Assembly: GCA_020630475.1 (NCBI GenBank)
Contig: JAHDBI010000009.1
Span: 1 to 59,087 of the forward strand
Direction: 5' to 3'
From: Saprospiraceae bacterium
Lineage (GTDB): Bacteria; Bacteroidota; Bacteroidia; Chitinophagales; Saprospiraceae
DNA: 59,087 nt
The translations under genes and the position numbers were made by a program. Below, piece after piece: positions 45,301-54,300 of the stretch. The stretch's first letter is position 1, and each line of letters begins with the position of its first letter. The notes under the pieces were generated by a model, which saw nothing but the letters and a program-made list of their open reading frames with translations, was not told the origin of the DNA and did not search any database.

Positions 45301-46302
45301 ATTTGTGTAACCTACTAAATTATCATCAACACAACTCACAACTGGAGGCTTGTTATCTATGATCTTGATGATTTGGTTATGATTTAATTGACTTCCTGTA
45401 CACCAGTCCAAAACAGTCCATTGACGCAATGTTTTGATTCCAGATCCACATAGATCAAAAATCAAGTCTTCGTAGAACCATTGGATATTGTCACAAGATA
45501 AGCCAGTTGGATATCCAGATGTTTCAGGGGAAACTGCACCACTCGGTAAAAATATAGTAGTTAGACTTCCACATTCAAGTGATGGTTCATCTACATCGTC
45601 ATAATTTGGAGGAAAAGTGACTGCAGCTAGAGATCCTTTGATTACCCTAATGATCTGATCACAAGATGCTGTATTTCCAGATGCATCTGTCACCACCCAT
45701 GTTCGAGTAATAGACTTCACAAAAGGATCAACACAAGCTAATGCAGTTTCTTCATCGCTATACGTATAAGTTAAAACACCACCACACGCATCAACAGCAA
45801 TTGGACGAGGCACTGTACCACCTTCTGTAGTCGGTGCTAGATTATCGTCACAATCTCTATCCACTGGAGCTCCAGTACAACCTGGAAAAGTAGGCTCTAA
45901 TTTATCTTGAAGTAAAATGTTACCCCAACAAGTTAAGTCACATGCAATGTGTCTAACCTTAGTGATCAACACTTGATTAATCCATGTTCCATCTAATTGT
46001 GTACCAGATGTACCAGGATCTGCATCTACTGGATTTCCTTGACTATCAAAAGCAAGTACTTCATAATCCGCATCTACACCATGCATATCCTCAAGAATTA
46101 AATCAGCAGTTAAAGTTAACTGACAGTTAATGTCAAGGGACATATTAATTCCATCATTACAAGCCATTGTGAAATCACATTGGCTAGTAGCCATTTGACT
46201 AAATGAAATTAATGTTAGGAAAGCGAACAGCCCAGATCTAAGCATCTTAGAGCAGTTACGCCCGATGTTTAGATTCTTTGTTATAAAATTAGGTTTGTTC
46301 AT
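42358..46302 (-). CDS. Giant T9SS-secreted protein P1: HYR-like modules, CnaB-like/dockerin, cohesin-like domain, sorting domain
   Basis: 1314 residues from the ATG at 46302; an in-frame TTG at 46332 lies within a -7 box. A signal peptide core at about 20-38 (LFAFLTLISFSQM) is followed by a Cys-rich N-module shared with P2 and P3 (ACNDGINMSLDINC ... CWGNILLQDK). Many HYR/Ig-like units come next, each with patterns like RTWVVTDASGNTASC or DNCG. At about 900-960 a CnaB-like domain (GRVVSHELEGLENIGVELMD) leads into a dockerin (about 962-1017), the SWRFV and FVAVKIGDVN linkers, a cohesin-like beta domain (about 1050-1190), and a type A sorting domain from about 1231 (LLQNTPNPF ... ATRKMIVLK). It is exported by Sec then T9SS; surface or released. 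Role unknown; adhesion or matrix building is inferred. Confidence 0.82.
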   Translation of the reverse strand: MNKPNFITKNLNIGRNCSKMLRSGLFAFLTLISFSQMATSQCDFTMACNDGINMSLDINCQLTLTADLILEDMHGVDADYEVLAFDSQGNPVDADPGTSGTQLDGTWINQVLITKVRHIACDLTCWGNILLQDKLEPTFPGCTGAPVDRDCDDNLAPTTEGGTVPRPIAVDACGGVLTYTYSDEETALACVDPFVKSITRTWVVTDASGNTASCDQIIRVIKGSLAAVTFPPNYDDVDEPSLECGSLTTIFLPSGAVSPETSGYPTGLSCDNIQWFYEDLIFDLCGSGIKTLRQWTVLDWCTGSQLNHNQIIKIIDNKPPVVSCVDDNLVGYTNPGECVGDFLAPAPFSIFDCSETDYIVGYKLRDESGNPFLNPIYTGITGNSTIGFTIPDLPQDTTWLVYTITDECGYSSQCFTEVFIQDNEAPTPACEGFTIVSLEPSGWGEVYAETFDDHSWDNCGVDSFAVRRVTSNCGNPSDLVFGDKITFCCEDVGAGYIDVVLRVFDAAGNYNDCYVNVDVQDKFDPTITCPGNVTISCTQDADNLSITGSPTSSDNCSSTTVTYTDSGSFNDCGVGTIYRTWTATDDQGRTATCIQTINVTNNDVLSYGDVSWPGDRTVSGCDLSGTSPEELNSIPVINNNGCIVDATSYDDEVFYNSGTACVTILRHWKVADWCTFDPSNPVFLEYTQEIDVINNQNPTFTSDCSNMQFDADDGTCEAYVDLLAFATDDCTSTADLIYSFDIDDLSTSAPVDFTGTGNHATGTFSSGTYKITFYAQDECGNIGICMYNFFVSDGKAPTPICRASVTWVLDADGNAEIWASDFNIKSEDTCTPEDQLIFSFNEAGNQQVLFFDCSDIPNGIAEEIMLNMYVIDSDGNSDFCTVTLVLQDNNSNACADQAGAMASISGRVVSHELEGLENIGVELMDLGSSTGTMNMTDSEGDYGFNGVPFYNDYEVGPYKNDDPLNGVSTLDLVLIQKHILNLIQLDDSYKLIAADINNSQSISSIDLIELRKLILGVYVNYPDNTSWRFVRRDHEFELWDEPWGFPENFEYDDLVLSDEDVDFVAVKIGDVNYTATNNLLNNQAENRSSEEVSLSIDEQTFVANEKVLMDVKAADLINTIGMQFTMSFDESQMTPTNIIAGALNVNAQNFGFDDAGNGLISFSWNAVEELEILKEETLFTIEWTSAQKGDFTDLQINDAIATAESYDAELTTYNVVLRDGTTEVLESQDFVLLQNTPNPFVKSTDIQFQLPENMNASISVFDLSGKLLTRVSGEFKTGLNTVSFDNTQINQSGVLYYKLEAGSFTATRKMIVLK

Positions 46303-46329
46303 TGTATTTATTTTAGTATCGGTTTTTAT

Positions 46330-46337
46330 CAAATTTA
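46330..46337 (-). promoter_or_regulatory. -7 promoter box of P1
   Basis: TAAATTTG on the minus strand (46337 to 46330) fits TAnnTTTG, 28 bases before the P1 ATG. No clear -33 partner is seen. It suggests P1 can be transcribed separately from P2. Confidence 0.4.
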
Positions 46338-46363
46338 TTCTTAGTTCAGTACGGTTAGGATTT

Positions 46364-46392
46364 AGTCTATATCGGTAAAACCGATATAGACT
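46364..46392. other. Perfect 12-bp hairpin between P2 and P1, without a U tract
   Basis: AGTCTATATCGG (46364-46375), five bases TAAAA, then the exact complement (46381-46392). It begins 17 bases after the P2 stop. The minus-strand bases that follow are AAATCC, not a U run, so it is not a standard terminator. It may act as an RNA-processing, stability or factor-dependent termination structure. Confidence 0.75.
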
Positions 46393-46408
46393 GGCTCCTA
46401 AAAAACCG

Positions 46409-49400
46409 TTACTTTATTACTATCATTTTTTTACTAGCAGTATGAGTTTCTGTTTCTAGTTGATAATAGAGTACACCCGTTTGAGATAATTGATTTGCAT
46501 CAAAACTGATCTCGTTATACCCTTTAGAGTATTCGCCACGAATCATTCTAATCACTCTTCCTGTAGTATCATAAACTTTAAGCGTCGCTTTTGAAGCTTC
46601 TGGAAGAATAAAACCAATTACGGTTGTCTGGTTAAAGGGGTTAGGTGTATTCTGTAAGAGACTAAATTGTGCAGATTTTTCACCTTCGAATCGCAATTCG
46701 ATTGGATCAACTGACACATGCCCTGCAGTAGTAGTATAAATTTCCGCCTTTGTCAATTCAGAAGTAATTTGAATATCATTTTGTAGGCTACCGTTAGTCA
46801 ATGCCGTGAATTCGAAGTCCAATACATCGTCTTCACTTGAAAGTGCATTCACTGTATTCCAACTAATCGTTACAATTCCGTTAGTAGGATCTATTAAAGC
46901 AACATTTGATTCATCTAATGATATCACATCAGATGTAGCTCCTTCAAAGCTCAATTTAGTTGCATCGTAATTTAATGTAAACTGGAATCCTTCAACATTA
47001 TTAAATGCGTCAGAACTTAGAGATAAGTTTACTCTATCTCCTTCCATATAGTCAACAGCTTTTGCATTGAATACCGTAGGTGCATTTCTAACTTCCGAAG
47101 AAGTTGATTGCATAGCGTTGTACTCGGCAGAAGCGTTCACATCACCAATTTTCACTGCGATGAAATCCGCATTTTCAGTATCAACATCTAAATCAAGAAC
47201 ATCTATTTTCTCATTGAATGGGAAAGGATCAGTTTCATCATTAAAGGTGAAAGACTCCTCCACAAATCTCCACGAGTTGTTCGCTGGTAATTCAACATAA
47301 ATACCTAGAATTAACTTTCTCAATTCAATTAAATCTATTGCTGAAATGCTCTCAGAATTGTTGACGTCCGCAGCAATAATTTTATACGGAGAATCCAGAG
47401 GTTGAAGCGTTAAAATATGCTTCTGAATCAACAACAAGTCAAGTGTAGAAACACCATTTGTGTAATCGTCATCTCTAGTTGGCTCAACAATATAGTTTTC
47501 ATGCATTGTCAAGTCATTAAAAGCATATTGACCATCATCAGCAGTCATGTCGTTGTTCAGATCAACAAACTCTTCGTTCATTAAACTTACTTCAACATTG
47601 TCAACCATATCATCTAATTCAGAGTAGATTGCTCCACTAACTAAAGCAGTTGAAGATGGAAGAACAACATCTGGACATAAGTCATTATTATCTTGTAGAA
47701 TCAAATGAGTAATACAGAAATCTTTGTTACCCATATCATCCGTATAGTAAATTTGTAATTCTATCGTATCTGAAACTCCATCTGCTATATTGAAACAATA
47801 GAAAGTTCTAGACTTATCTGCTGTATTCGCAGAGAATGAAACCTCAACATCATTATCACAATTATCTGTACCACCGGCATCAAAATCACTTGCCCATATG
47901 GTAACACTTGCATTAGGTGCTTCAATAACAGTTACAATTCCGTCTAAACAATAAGGTGTTGGTGGCTTGTTATCTTCGATTGTAATGATTTGACAACAAG
48001 ATGTTTCATTACCACAATCATCTTCTACAGTCCAACAAATTTCATGTTCGCCGTAAGGCATCACCTGATCTATCTTGTCACCTGTACCAATTATTAATCC
48101 AACTCCGTCGTTAAATTCATCTATAGTATATGTCCAAACTAAGTTTGCAGCATCTGTACAATCATCTGTTGCGGCAGCTGTGATCCAAACATCTGCGCCA
48201 CAATTTCCTACAGGATCACCTGTAATCGTTTGATTTGTACATCCAGCTGTAATCACTGGTGAACCAGAGTTCATTATTTTAATCACCTGTGTGTGATGCC
48301 AAATACCATCAGTTGGTGTAAATGGATTGTATTGACACCAATCAACAACAGTCCAGTTTCTCAATATTTTATAACATGCCTCATCCACAAATTGGAAAAC
48401 AATGTCTTCATAATCGAATGCGACTTCATCACATGGTCCAGAGTTAACCACCGGATATTGTGATGATGACGGTAAATCCTCAGGATCAATTCCGCTATCT
48501 AAACATCCATTTTGGCTCGTATAATCATTTGGCCAATTGATATCAAATGCATTCAATGGATCCAAGTTTTGGAATGTGATCACTTGTGTGCAGTAATCAA
48601 CATTTCCATATCCATCGGTTGCTGTAAAGTTTCTAATAATTGTTCCGTTACCACAATCTGTGAAATTCTCAGTTGAGCTTTCCGTAATGGTCGCTCCACA
48701 AACATCACTGACTGTAGGATAACCATAGTTGGCTGATAAATTTGTCGTTGGCGAACTACATCCTACGGTTACATTTGCAGGACAAGTTAAGACTGGAGCA
48801 GCATTATCTTGAACGTGTACTTCAACCATACAGAAGTTACTGTTACCAGAATAATCAAATACAGTTAACTGTACCATTTGAACCGTTCCAACATCATTAC
48901 AACAGAATTTAACTGCTTCATTGCCAGATGGTTGAGAACATCCGTTGTTATTCATTCTTCTTACTTCGAATCTTTCGATAGCACAGTTATCTACACTACC
49001 ATCATCGAAAGTCTCCCATGTTGCCCAAGCCATTCCTGTTTCATTTAATGCTACATAAGTCACTAAATCACATACAGGGTTGGGTTGCTCGTTATCTTCA
49101 AAACCAACTTCGGTAAAGCATTGAGAAACATTTCCACACTCATCGAAGACTGTATATACAATCCATACACTGTCTTGAATGCCTTCTAATCCAGTAATCG
49201 TATATCCTGTAGTGGAGTTTCCGATTACTCCATCCGTAGTAGGCGTATCATATGGGTCGCCATTTTCATCTCTTAATTTGTAAGATACACTATAGTCCCA
49301 ATTAGAACATTCTCCAAAAACAGTTGGTGGATAAACATCTATATCTTGAGAACATTCATGAGCACTTGTACTCAATCCCCACTCTGGTGGAGCAGAACAA

Positions 49401-50992
49401 GATATTTCTGTATCCATAACTGTAATCAATTGCACAGTTGTATCTATTTCTAAAGTACACCAATCCGTAGCGATCCATCTTCTCAATAATTTGAATGAGT
49501 GGTCACCACAAATATCAATTCTGGTATCTTCATAAATTACTTCAACATTAAAACACGTAGCACCTGTAGGTGATCCTGTATGTGTAGGACTAGGATGACC
49601 ATTAGGTAATTTTGCCCAAGGACCACATGCCACTAATGAAGGATTAGGTCCTGTTGCTGAATCGTAATTAGGTGGATAAACCAAATCAGTTAATCCTGCT
49701 CTATTTACAAATATATTTGTTGAACACGTAGACGAACCTGAGTGCTCATCTGTAACCGTCCATGTTCTTACTATTTGTCCGCCAAAAGGTCCAACGCAAA
49801 ATGTATTAATTAAATCATCTTCCCAAGTCAACCAGGCATCACCACAGTTATCATATCCTGGAAGTAGATAAGTATCATTTCCTAAATCAACTGGCACACC
49901 AGTATAAGTGGTAGGCAAAGGTAATCCTGTAGCACCAGGACCCGTTAGATCATCACAATCAACAGTGACATCAGCTCCGCAAGCTAATTGAGGTACTGAT
50001 TTGTCTTCTACAGTTACGTAACCCCAACAAGAGTTACCCCCACATATTTGACTAATCATTACTCTTAGTTGTTTTCCAATGAAAGCTTCACCGAAAACAC
50101 CATTAGGATATGTAATTCCAGTTTCCTCATCTAGAAATTCGATAACGTAGGAATCATCATCAAACATCATGTCTTCCAAAACAATATCAGGTGTAACCCT
50201 AACTTCACAATCATGATTGACTGAAACATTTACATTATTATTACAAGCTAAAGAGATGATATCTTCAATAGTCACCTCTAAGGTCAAATCGAAAATACAA
50301 CCATCCATTGTTGTACCCGTAGATTGTAAGGTATGTGTACCTGGCGTTGTACTCCAATCAATTGAAATTGAATTAGCAGGAGGTAATGTCGTACCACCTG
50401 ATGTAACCACTCCACCACTAGATAAGAACCAAGCTATAGAGGCAATCTCTGTAGTTGGTATAGCTATGGTATAGTTTTGTGATTGACCAGTACAAACAAA
50501 TTGATCCCCCATAATCGTGTCTGGTGGATATATACATGCTTCAATATTTGAAGCCATACCTGTATTTGTTAATACACCTTCACCAGCAAATATCCCTGAG
50601 GTTTCAATAGCTGTGAAAGAATAAGGCTGTCCGTCCAATCTCCAAGCATCTAAAATATAATCTCCCGAACCGGCAGGCGTTTCAGGTATTTTAGTTCCAG
50701 CTGGAAATAATGTTAAAGGATCAGAACCTGGTATATATAAACCAGAATTCGCAGCAATTTCCCAGCATTGGCCTACCCTTGGTATACCTGGTGCTGGAAC
50801 GGTAATAACGACCTGATCCATAAATCTTGTGGAATCTGGTCTTAATGGGTCATTGGAACAATTACATGCCGAAATGCCCATTGCAGATTGTGAAAACATG
50901 GAAACAACTCCAAACAACACCAAAAATGCTGTTTGAAGGAATTTCGCTTTTAATCTCAATCCGTCTCTTTGTGTAAGTAACGGTCTCATCAT
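46409..50992 (-). CDS. Giant T9SS-secreted protein P2, paralog of P1
   Basis: 1527 residues, the largest of the set. The signal peptide core FLQTAFLVLFGVVSMFSQ ends near residue 39. The first 200 residues include a unit unique to P2 (PPDTIMGDQFVCTGQSQNY) resembling a PKD/Ig-like module. The shared Cys-rich module (LACNNNVNVSVNHDC ... GGNSCWGYVTVEDK) and the HYR-like array follow, with recurrent RTWTVTDEHSGSSTC and RNWTVVDWC patterns. The dockerin is at about 1176-1234 (GVSTLDLLLIQKHIL, ADVNNSESISAIDLIELRK), then SWRFV, FIAVKIGDVN, a cohesin-like domain (FQFTLNYDATKLSFEGA) and a sorting domain from about 1442 (LLQNTPNPFNQTTVIGF). Both Met1 and Met2 are possible starts. Plus-strand frames here are shadows. 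Confidence 0.82.
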   Translation of the reverse strand: MMRPLLTQRDGLRLKAKFLQTAFLVLFGVVSMFSQSAMGISACNCSNDPLRPDSTRFMDQVVITVPAPGIPRVGQCWEIAANSGLYIPGSDPLTLFPAGTKIPETPAGSGDYILDAWRLDGQPYSFTAIETSGIFAGEGVLTNTGMASNIEACIYPPDTIMGDQFVCTGQSQNYTIAIPTTEIASIAWFLSSGGVVTSGGTTLPPANSISIDWSTTPGTHTLQSTGTTMDGCIFDLTLEVTIEDIISLACNNNVNVSVNHDCEVRVTPDIVLEDMMFDDDSYVIEFLDEETGITYPNGVFGEAFIGKQLRVMISQICGGNSCWGYVTVEDKSVPQLACGADVTVDCDDLTGPGATGLPLPTTYTGVPVDLGNDTYLLPGYDNCGDAWLTWEDDLINTFCVGPFGGQIVRTWTVTDEHSGSSTCSTNIFVNRAGLTDLVYPPNYDSATGPNPSLVACGPWAKLPNGHPSPTHTGSPTGATCFNVEVIYEDTRIDICGDHSFKLLRRWIATDWCTLEIDTTVQLITVMDTEISCSAPPEWGLSTSAHECSQDIDVYPPTVFGECSNWDYSVSYKLRDENGDPYDTPTTDGVIGNSTTGYTITGLEGIQDSVWIVYTVFDECGNVSQCFTEVGFEDNEQPNPVCDLVTYVALNETGMAWATWETFDDGSVDNCAIERFEVRRMNNNGCSQPSGNEAVKFCCNDVGTVQMVQLTVFDYSGNSNFCMVEVHVQDNAAPVLTCPANVTVGCSSPTTNLSANYGYPTVSDVCGATITESSTENFTDCGNGTIIRNFTATDGYGNVDYCTQVITFQNLDPLNAFDINWPNDYTSQNGCLDSGIDPEDLPSSSQYPVVNSGPCDEVAFDYEDIVFQFVDEACYKILRNWTVVDWCQYNPFTPTDGIWHHTQVIKIMNSGSPVITAGCTNQTITGDPVGNCGADVWITAAATDDCTDAANLVWTYTIDEFNDGVGLIIGTGDKIDQVMPYGEHEICWTVEDDCGNETSCCQIITIEDNKPPTPYCLDGIVTVIEAPNASVTIWASDFDAGGTDNCDNDVEVSFSANTADKSRTFYCFNIADGVSDTIELQIYYTDDMGNKDFCITHLILQDNNDLCPDVVLPSSTALVSGAIYSELDDMVDNVEVSLMNEEFVDLNNDMTADDGQYAFNDLTMHENYIVEPTRDDDYTNGVSTLDLLLIQKHILTLQPLDSPYKIIAADVNNSESISAIDLIELRKLILGIYVELPANNSWRFVEESFTFNDETDPFPFNEKIDVLDLDVDTENADFIAVKIGDVNASAEYNAMQSTSSEVRNAPTVFNAKAVDYMEGDRVNLSLSSDAFNNVEGFQFTLNYDATKLSFEGATSDVISLDESNVALIDPTNGIVTISWNTVNALSSEDDVLDFEFTALTNGSLQNDIQITSELTKAEIYTTTAGHVSVDPIELRFEGEKSAQFSLLQNTPNPFNQTTVIGFILPEASKATLKVYDTTGRVIRMIRGEYSKGYNEISFDANQLSQTGVLYYQLETETHTASKKMIVIK

Positions 50993-51100
50993 CGATTTTA
51001 ACTTTTGTAAAATTCGTTTATGCTCAAATAATCTTTTCGATGGCTTTTAAAACAAAAAGAAGTGTGTAAGTTCTTGTTGGTTATATAAGCCAAAATCTCA

Positions 51101-51129
51101 TGTCGGAATAAATCTGATAAACTCCGACA
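51101..51129. promoter_or_regulatory. Inverted repeat upstream of P2
   Basis: TGTCGGA, 15 bases, TCCGACA. It lies about 110-140 bases before the P2 start codon; operator function is a guess from position. Confidence 0.3.
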
Positions 51130-51290
51130 GACCATAAAGACCAATTTCTAAGCCAAAAGGCCAATCAAATGATGACTATATTTAATACGTTTAGATATGG
51201 GAATTTTTCTTAATTCATAAAGAATTAGAAATGTGCTAAGAAGAGCAAAGTGGGTCGAGAAAAAAAATGTAAAGTTTTTTACCATAAAAT

Positions 51291-51324
51291 CCAGTAAATC
51301 CATCTGGCAGATGGATTTTACTGG
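51291..51324 (-). terminator. Terminator-like hairpin after P3
   Basis: A 15-bp stem with one bulged base (51309-51324 against 51291-51305) around a 3-base loop, 18 bases beyond the P3 stop. The minus-strand tail ATTTTATGG is only moderately U-rich. Confidence 0.6.
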
Positions 51325-51342
51325 TTTCTAAGGGTTTAAGTA

Positions 51343-54300
51343 TTACTTGTTGAGATGTACAAGAGTCTTAGAAATAAGCCCCCTTGAACTCTCAATTTTA
51401 ACATAATAAACACCGCTATTTCGGAAAGATTCCTCTGGGATTATTAAGCTATTTTTTTGATTAAAATCAAGGTTTTTATAGACGTTTACTGTTTGTCCTA
51501 GATGATTCAATATTTCTATTTCAAACACCTGAGTATCATTAGACCAATCGATAGTAACATCACTGACACTAGGATTGGGATAGATATTTATGTCATCTAT
51601 GTCGATATCAAATGGAGCATCATTCGATTTATACTCTAGGAGTTCAATAGACATGATTTCATTATCAAAATAAAGTTCGGATCGGAAATCATTACCCAAT
51701 TCTAAAGGAATCCAAGATCCTTCATTTTCGAGTATAATTTCATATATCACTTCTCCTTTAACAACATCTTGAATCGCTTGGCTGTAGAAAACGTGTTTCA
51801 ATTGATCATTATTAATATTGAAGGAGTAAGTATCCACGTCGTAAAGTGTTGATGAGAAATCCTTCACCATTTGACCATTAAGATCAAAGCTCCATTGACA
51901 AGCTTCAAACGAAAATGATTCATTGGCGATAACGCTAACTACCCTATTTTCTCCTTTTTCGAATACTTGAAATGTAAACGGTATTGAATTGATAGTTCGG
52001 GCCTCTACATCGTCTTCACCAGTAAAACTATTTAAAGTTGCATTGACGTCTCCGACTTTGACTGCAATAAAATCCGCATCTACTGCATTGGTCACCAAAG
52101 GTTCAAACATGATATTTTCATCTGGATTCCAAGGCTCAAGAAAGTCAGTAAATACAAAGTCTTCGTTAACAAATCTCCAGGAATTGTTATTTGGAAATTC
52201 TAGTTCCAGTCCTAGGATCACTTTTCTTAAAGAAACAAGATCTAGACTCGAAATAGAATTAGAATGATTGATGTCTGCGGCTAAAATATCATAAGCTGAA
52301 TCTAGGGTATCAATCTTCAAAATATGTTTCTGAATTAGAAGTAAATCCAAAGTAGAAACACCATCTAATATCCCATCATCTTTAGACGGCGAAAGCTCAT
52401 AGCTAATATGGGAAGGGATATTGTCAATTTCATATTCTCCAGATCCATCCGTCATAGTAAGACCAGAGTACTCCTCAATTCCAGCATAATAGTTTAGCTC
52501 AACATCCTCTACTTCAAAACCGTAATAGTTTCTGGTATTCCCTTTTATACTTCCATCAATAATATTACCAAGGCAAGTTTCATTGTTGTCTTGAACATTA
52601 AGTACCACAGTACAAAAATCTTGATTACCTGCTTCATCTGTTACCCATAATTCGATGTAAAATGACTGTGCAATTCCATTAACTAAACTATCACAATTGT
52701 AGGTTCTGTTCACATCAGTTACATCTTCAGAAAATGAAAATTGTAAATCCTCATATGCCGTACAATTATCAAAACTATTTAATTCGAAGTCGGTCGCCCA
52801 AACACTTATTTCTCCTGCTGAAGGCATAATCACCGTGGTCAAATCTGAATGACAATAAGGTGTTGGCAGTTTACATTCTTTAACTTCGAAACCATACTTA
52901 CAATCGCTTACATTTCCGCATTTATCTTCAACTATCCAGAGAACATCATAAAATCCTTGATCTAAGGAAACTTCAATTGAATCTCCGAAACCAGTCATTT
53001 CATAATTATTATCATCATTAAAGTCAATGAACCATTGCCACTGTAAATCTTCTGCTGGAGTACAGTCATCTATTGCGGATGCATCTAATTTTATGGTACC
53101 GCTACATTCAACATCTGGGTCTAGTATACAAAGTAAGGTATCTGTACACGCTGAGGTAAATAAAGGAGCGACTGTATTAAACTGTTTGATTGTTTGAGTA
53201 TGATGCCAAATGCCAAACAAAGGTTCCTCAGTAAATTGACACCAGTCTATCACTGTCCATTCCCGTACAATCTTAACACAAGCACTATCAACGACATTGA
53301 AAATTTGATCGGTATAACTTGCTGCTACATTGCTACAATATTCATTCGTAAAGATAGGCTCACCTGTGATGGTCAAATCCATTTCGATATCACCACATCC
53401 ATATTCCTCGTAGTTTTGAGGCCAAGTAATATCAGCAATGGTAAAAGGATTATTATTTACAAAGGTGATTGTTTGACTACAAGAATCTTGTTGATTATAC
53501 TCATCTGTAGCCACAAAGGTTCTTGTTATAGTCCCTACATGACAAGTCAAATCAGTGACCACAGTTTCTTCCACACTGACGAAACAATTGTCAGAAGCAA
53601 CACCATCATATCCAATAATAACGCCATTGATATAAATTGGATTTTGATTCGCAATATCCGTTACAACTGTTCCAAATTCAGAAAGGTCATTTTGATTATA
53701 CGCCACATCACAATCTAAAGTTATATCTGGAGGACAGGAAATAGCCGGCTTCAATTTATCTTCTACTGTCACCTCGACCATACATTGATTCGAGTTACCG
53801 TGTATGTCCACAACGTTTAAAGCGACCATAACTATCTCATTGACCTCAGAACAGCAAAAGTCTATATATGGTCCAAATGCCAAACCATGCCCACAATCAT
53901 CCGTCATCTTAGCTGCTTCAAAATAATCTATACCGCAATTATCAAAACTTCCATCATCCAATGAGCTTGCATAAATTCGTCCTATACCGTCTAAACCTAA
54001 TGAGACTGTGGTTAATTGATCACAAGACACAAATGGTGCTGACTTATCTTCAACAAAAACCATAACATCACAAGTATCTCTACTATTACATTCATCTTCT
54101 GCTATAATTCTATAGGTATATTCTCCAATTTCTAATGAGCTTATTAAAACAAAACCGTTATTGACCGTTAGTATTTGGCTGTTGCCGAATGGGTCTATTA
54201 ATGAAGCTTGATAACTGAAATTGGAACAATTATCCGTAACTGGTGGAACAGCCATTTGATAGTTCAAAACTGAACATTCATAAGGATCTGTTTCAATCGT

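Larger units (their letters stand above)
50993..51342. other. 350-base gene-free region between P3 and P2
   Basis: No open frame, tRNA or repeat copy is seen. The part near P3 holds its terminator hairpin (51291-51324). The middle has a 7-bp inverted repeat TGTCGGA/TCCGACA (51101-51107 and 51123-51129, 15-base spacer), a possible regulator site. The remainder upstream of P2 is AT-rich and must contain the P2 promoter if P2 is independent, but no full TAnnTTTG box is found on the minus strand. Confidence 0.6.

Noticed and set aside
53194-53718. 174-codon plus-strand open frame inside P3
   Set aside because: Antisense to a well-supported giant protein gene, rich in Ile/Thr/Ser from complementing Asp/Asn codons, no recognisable motif or start signal.
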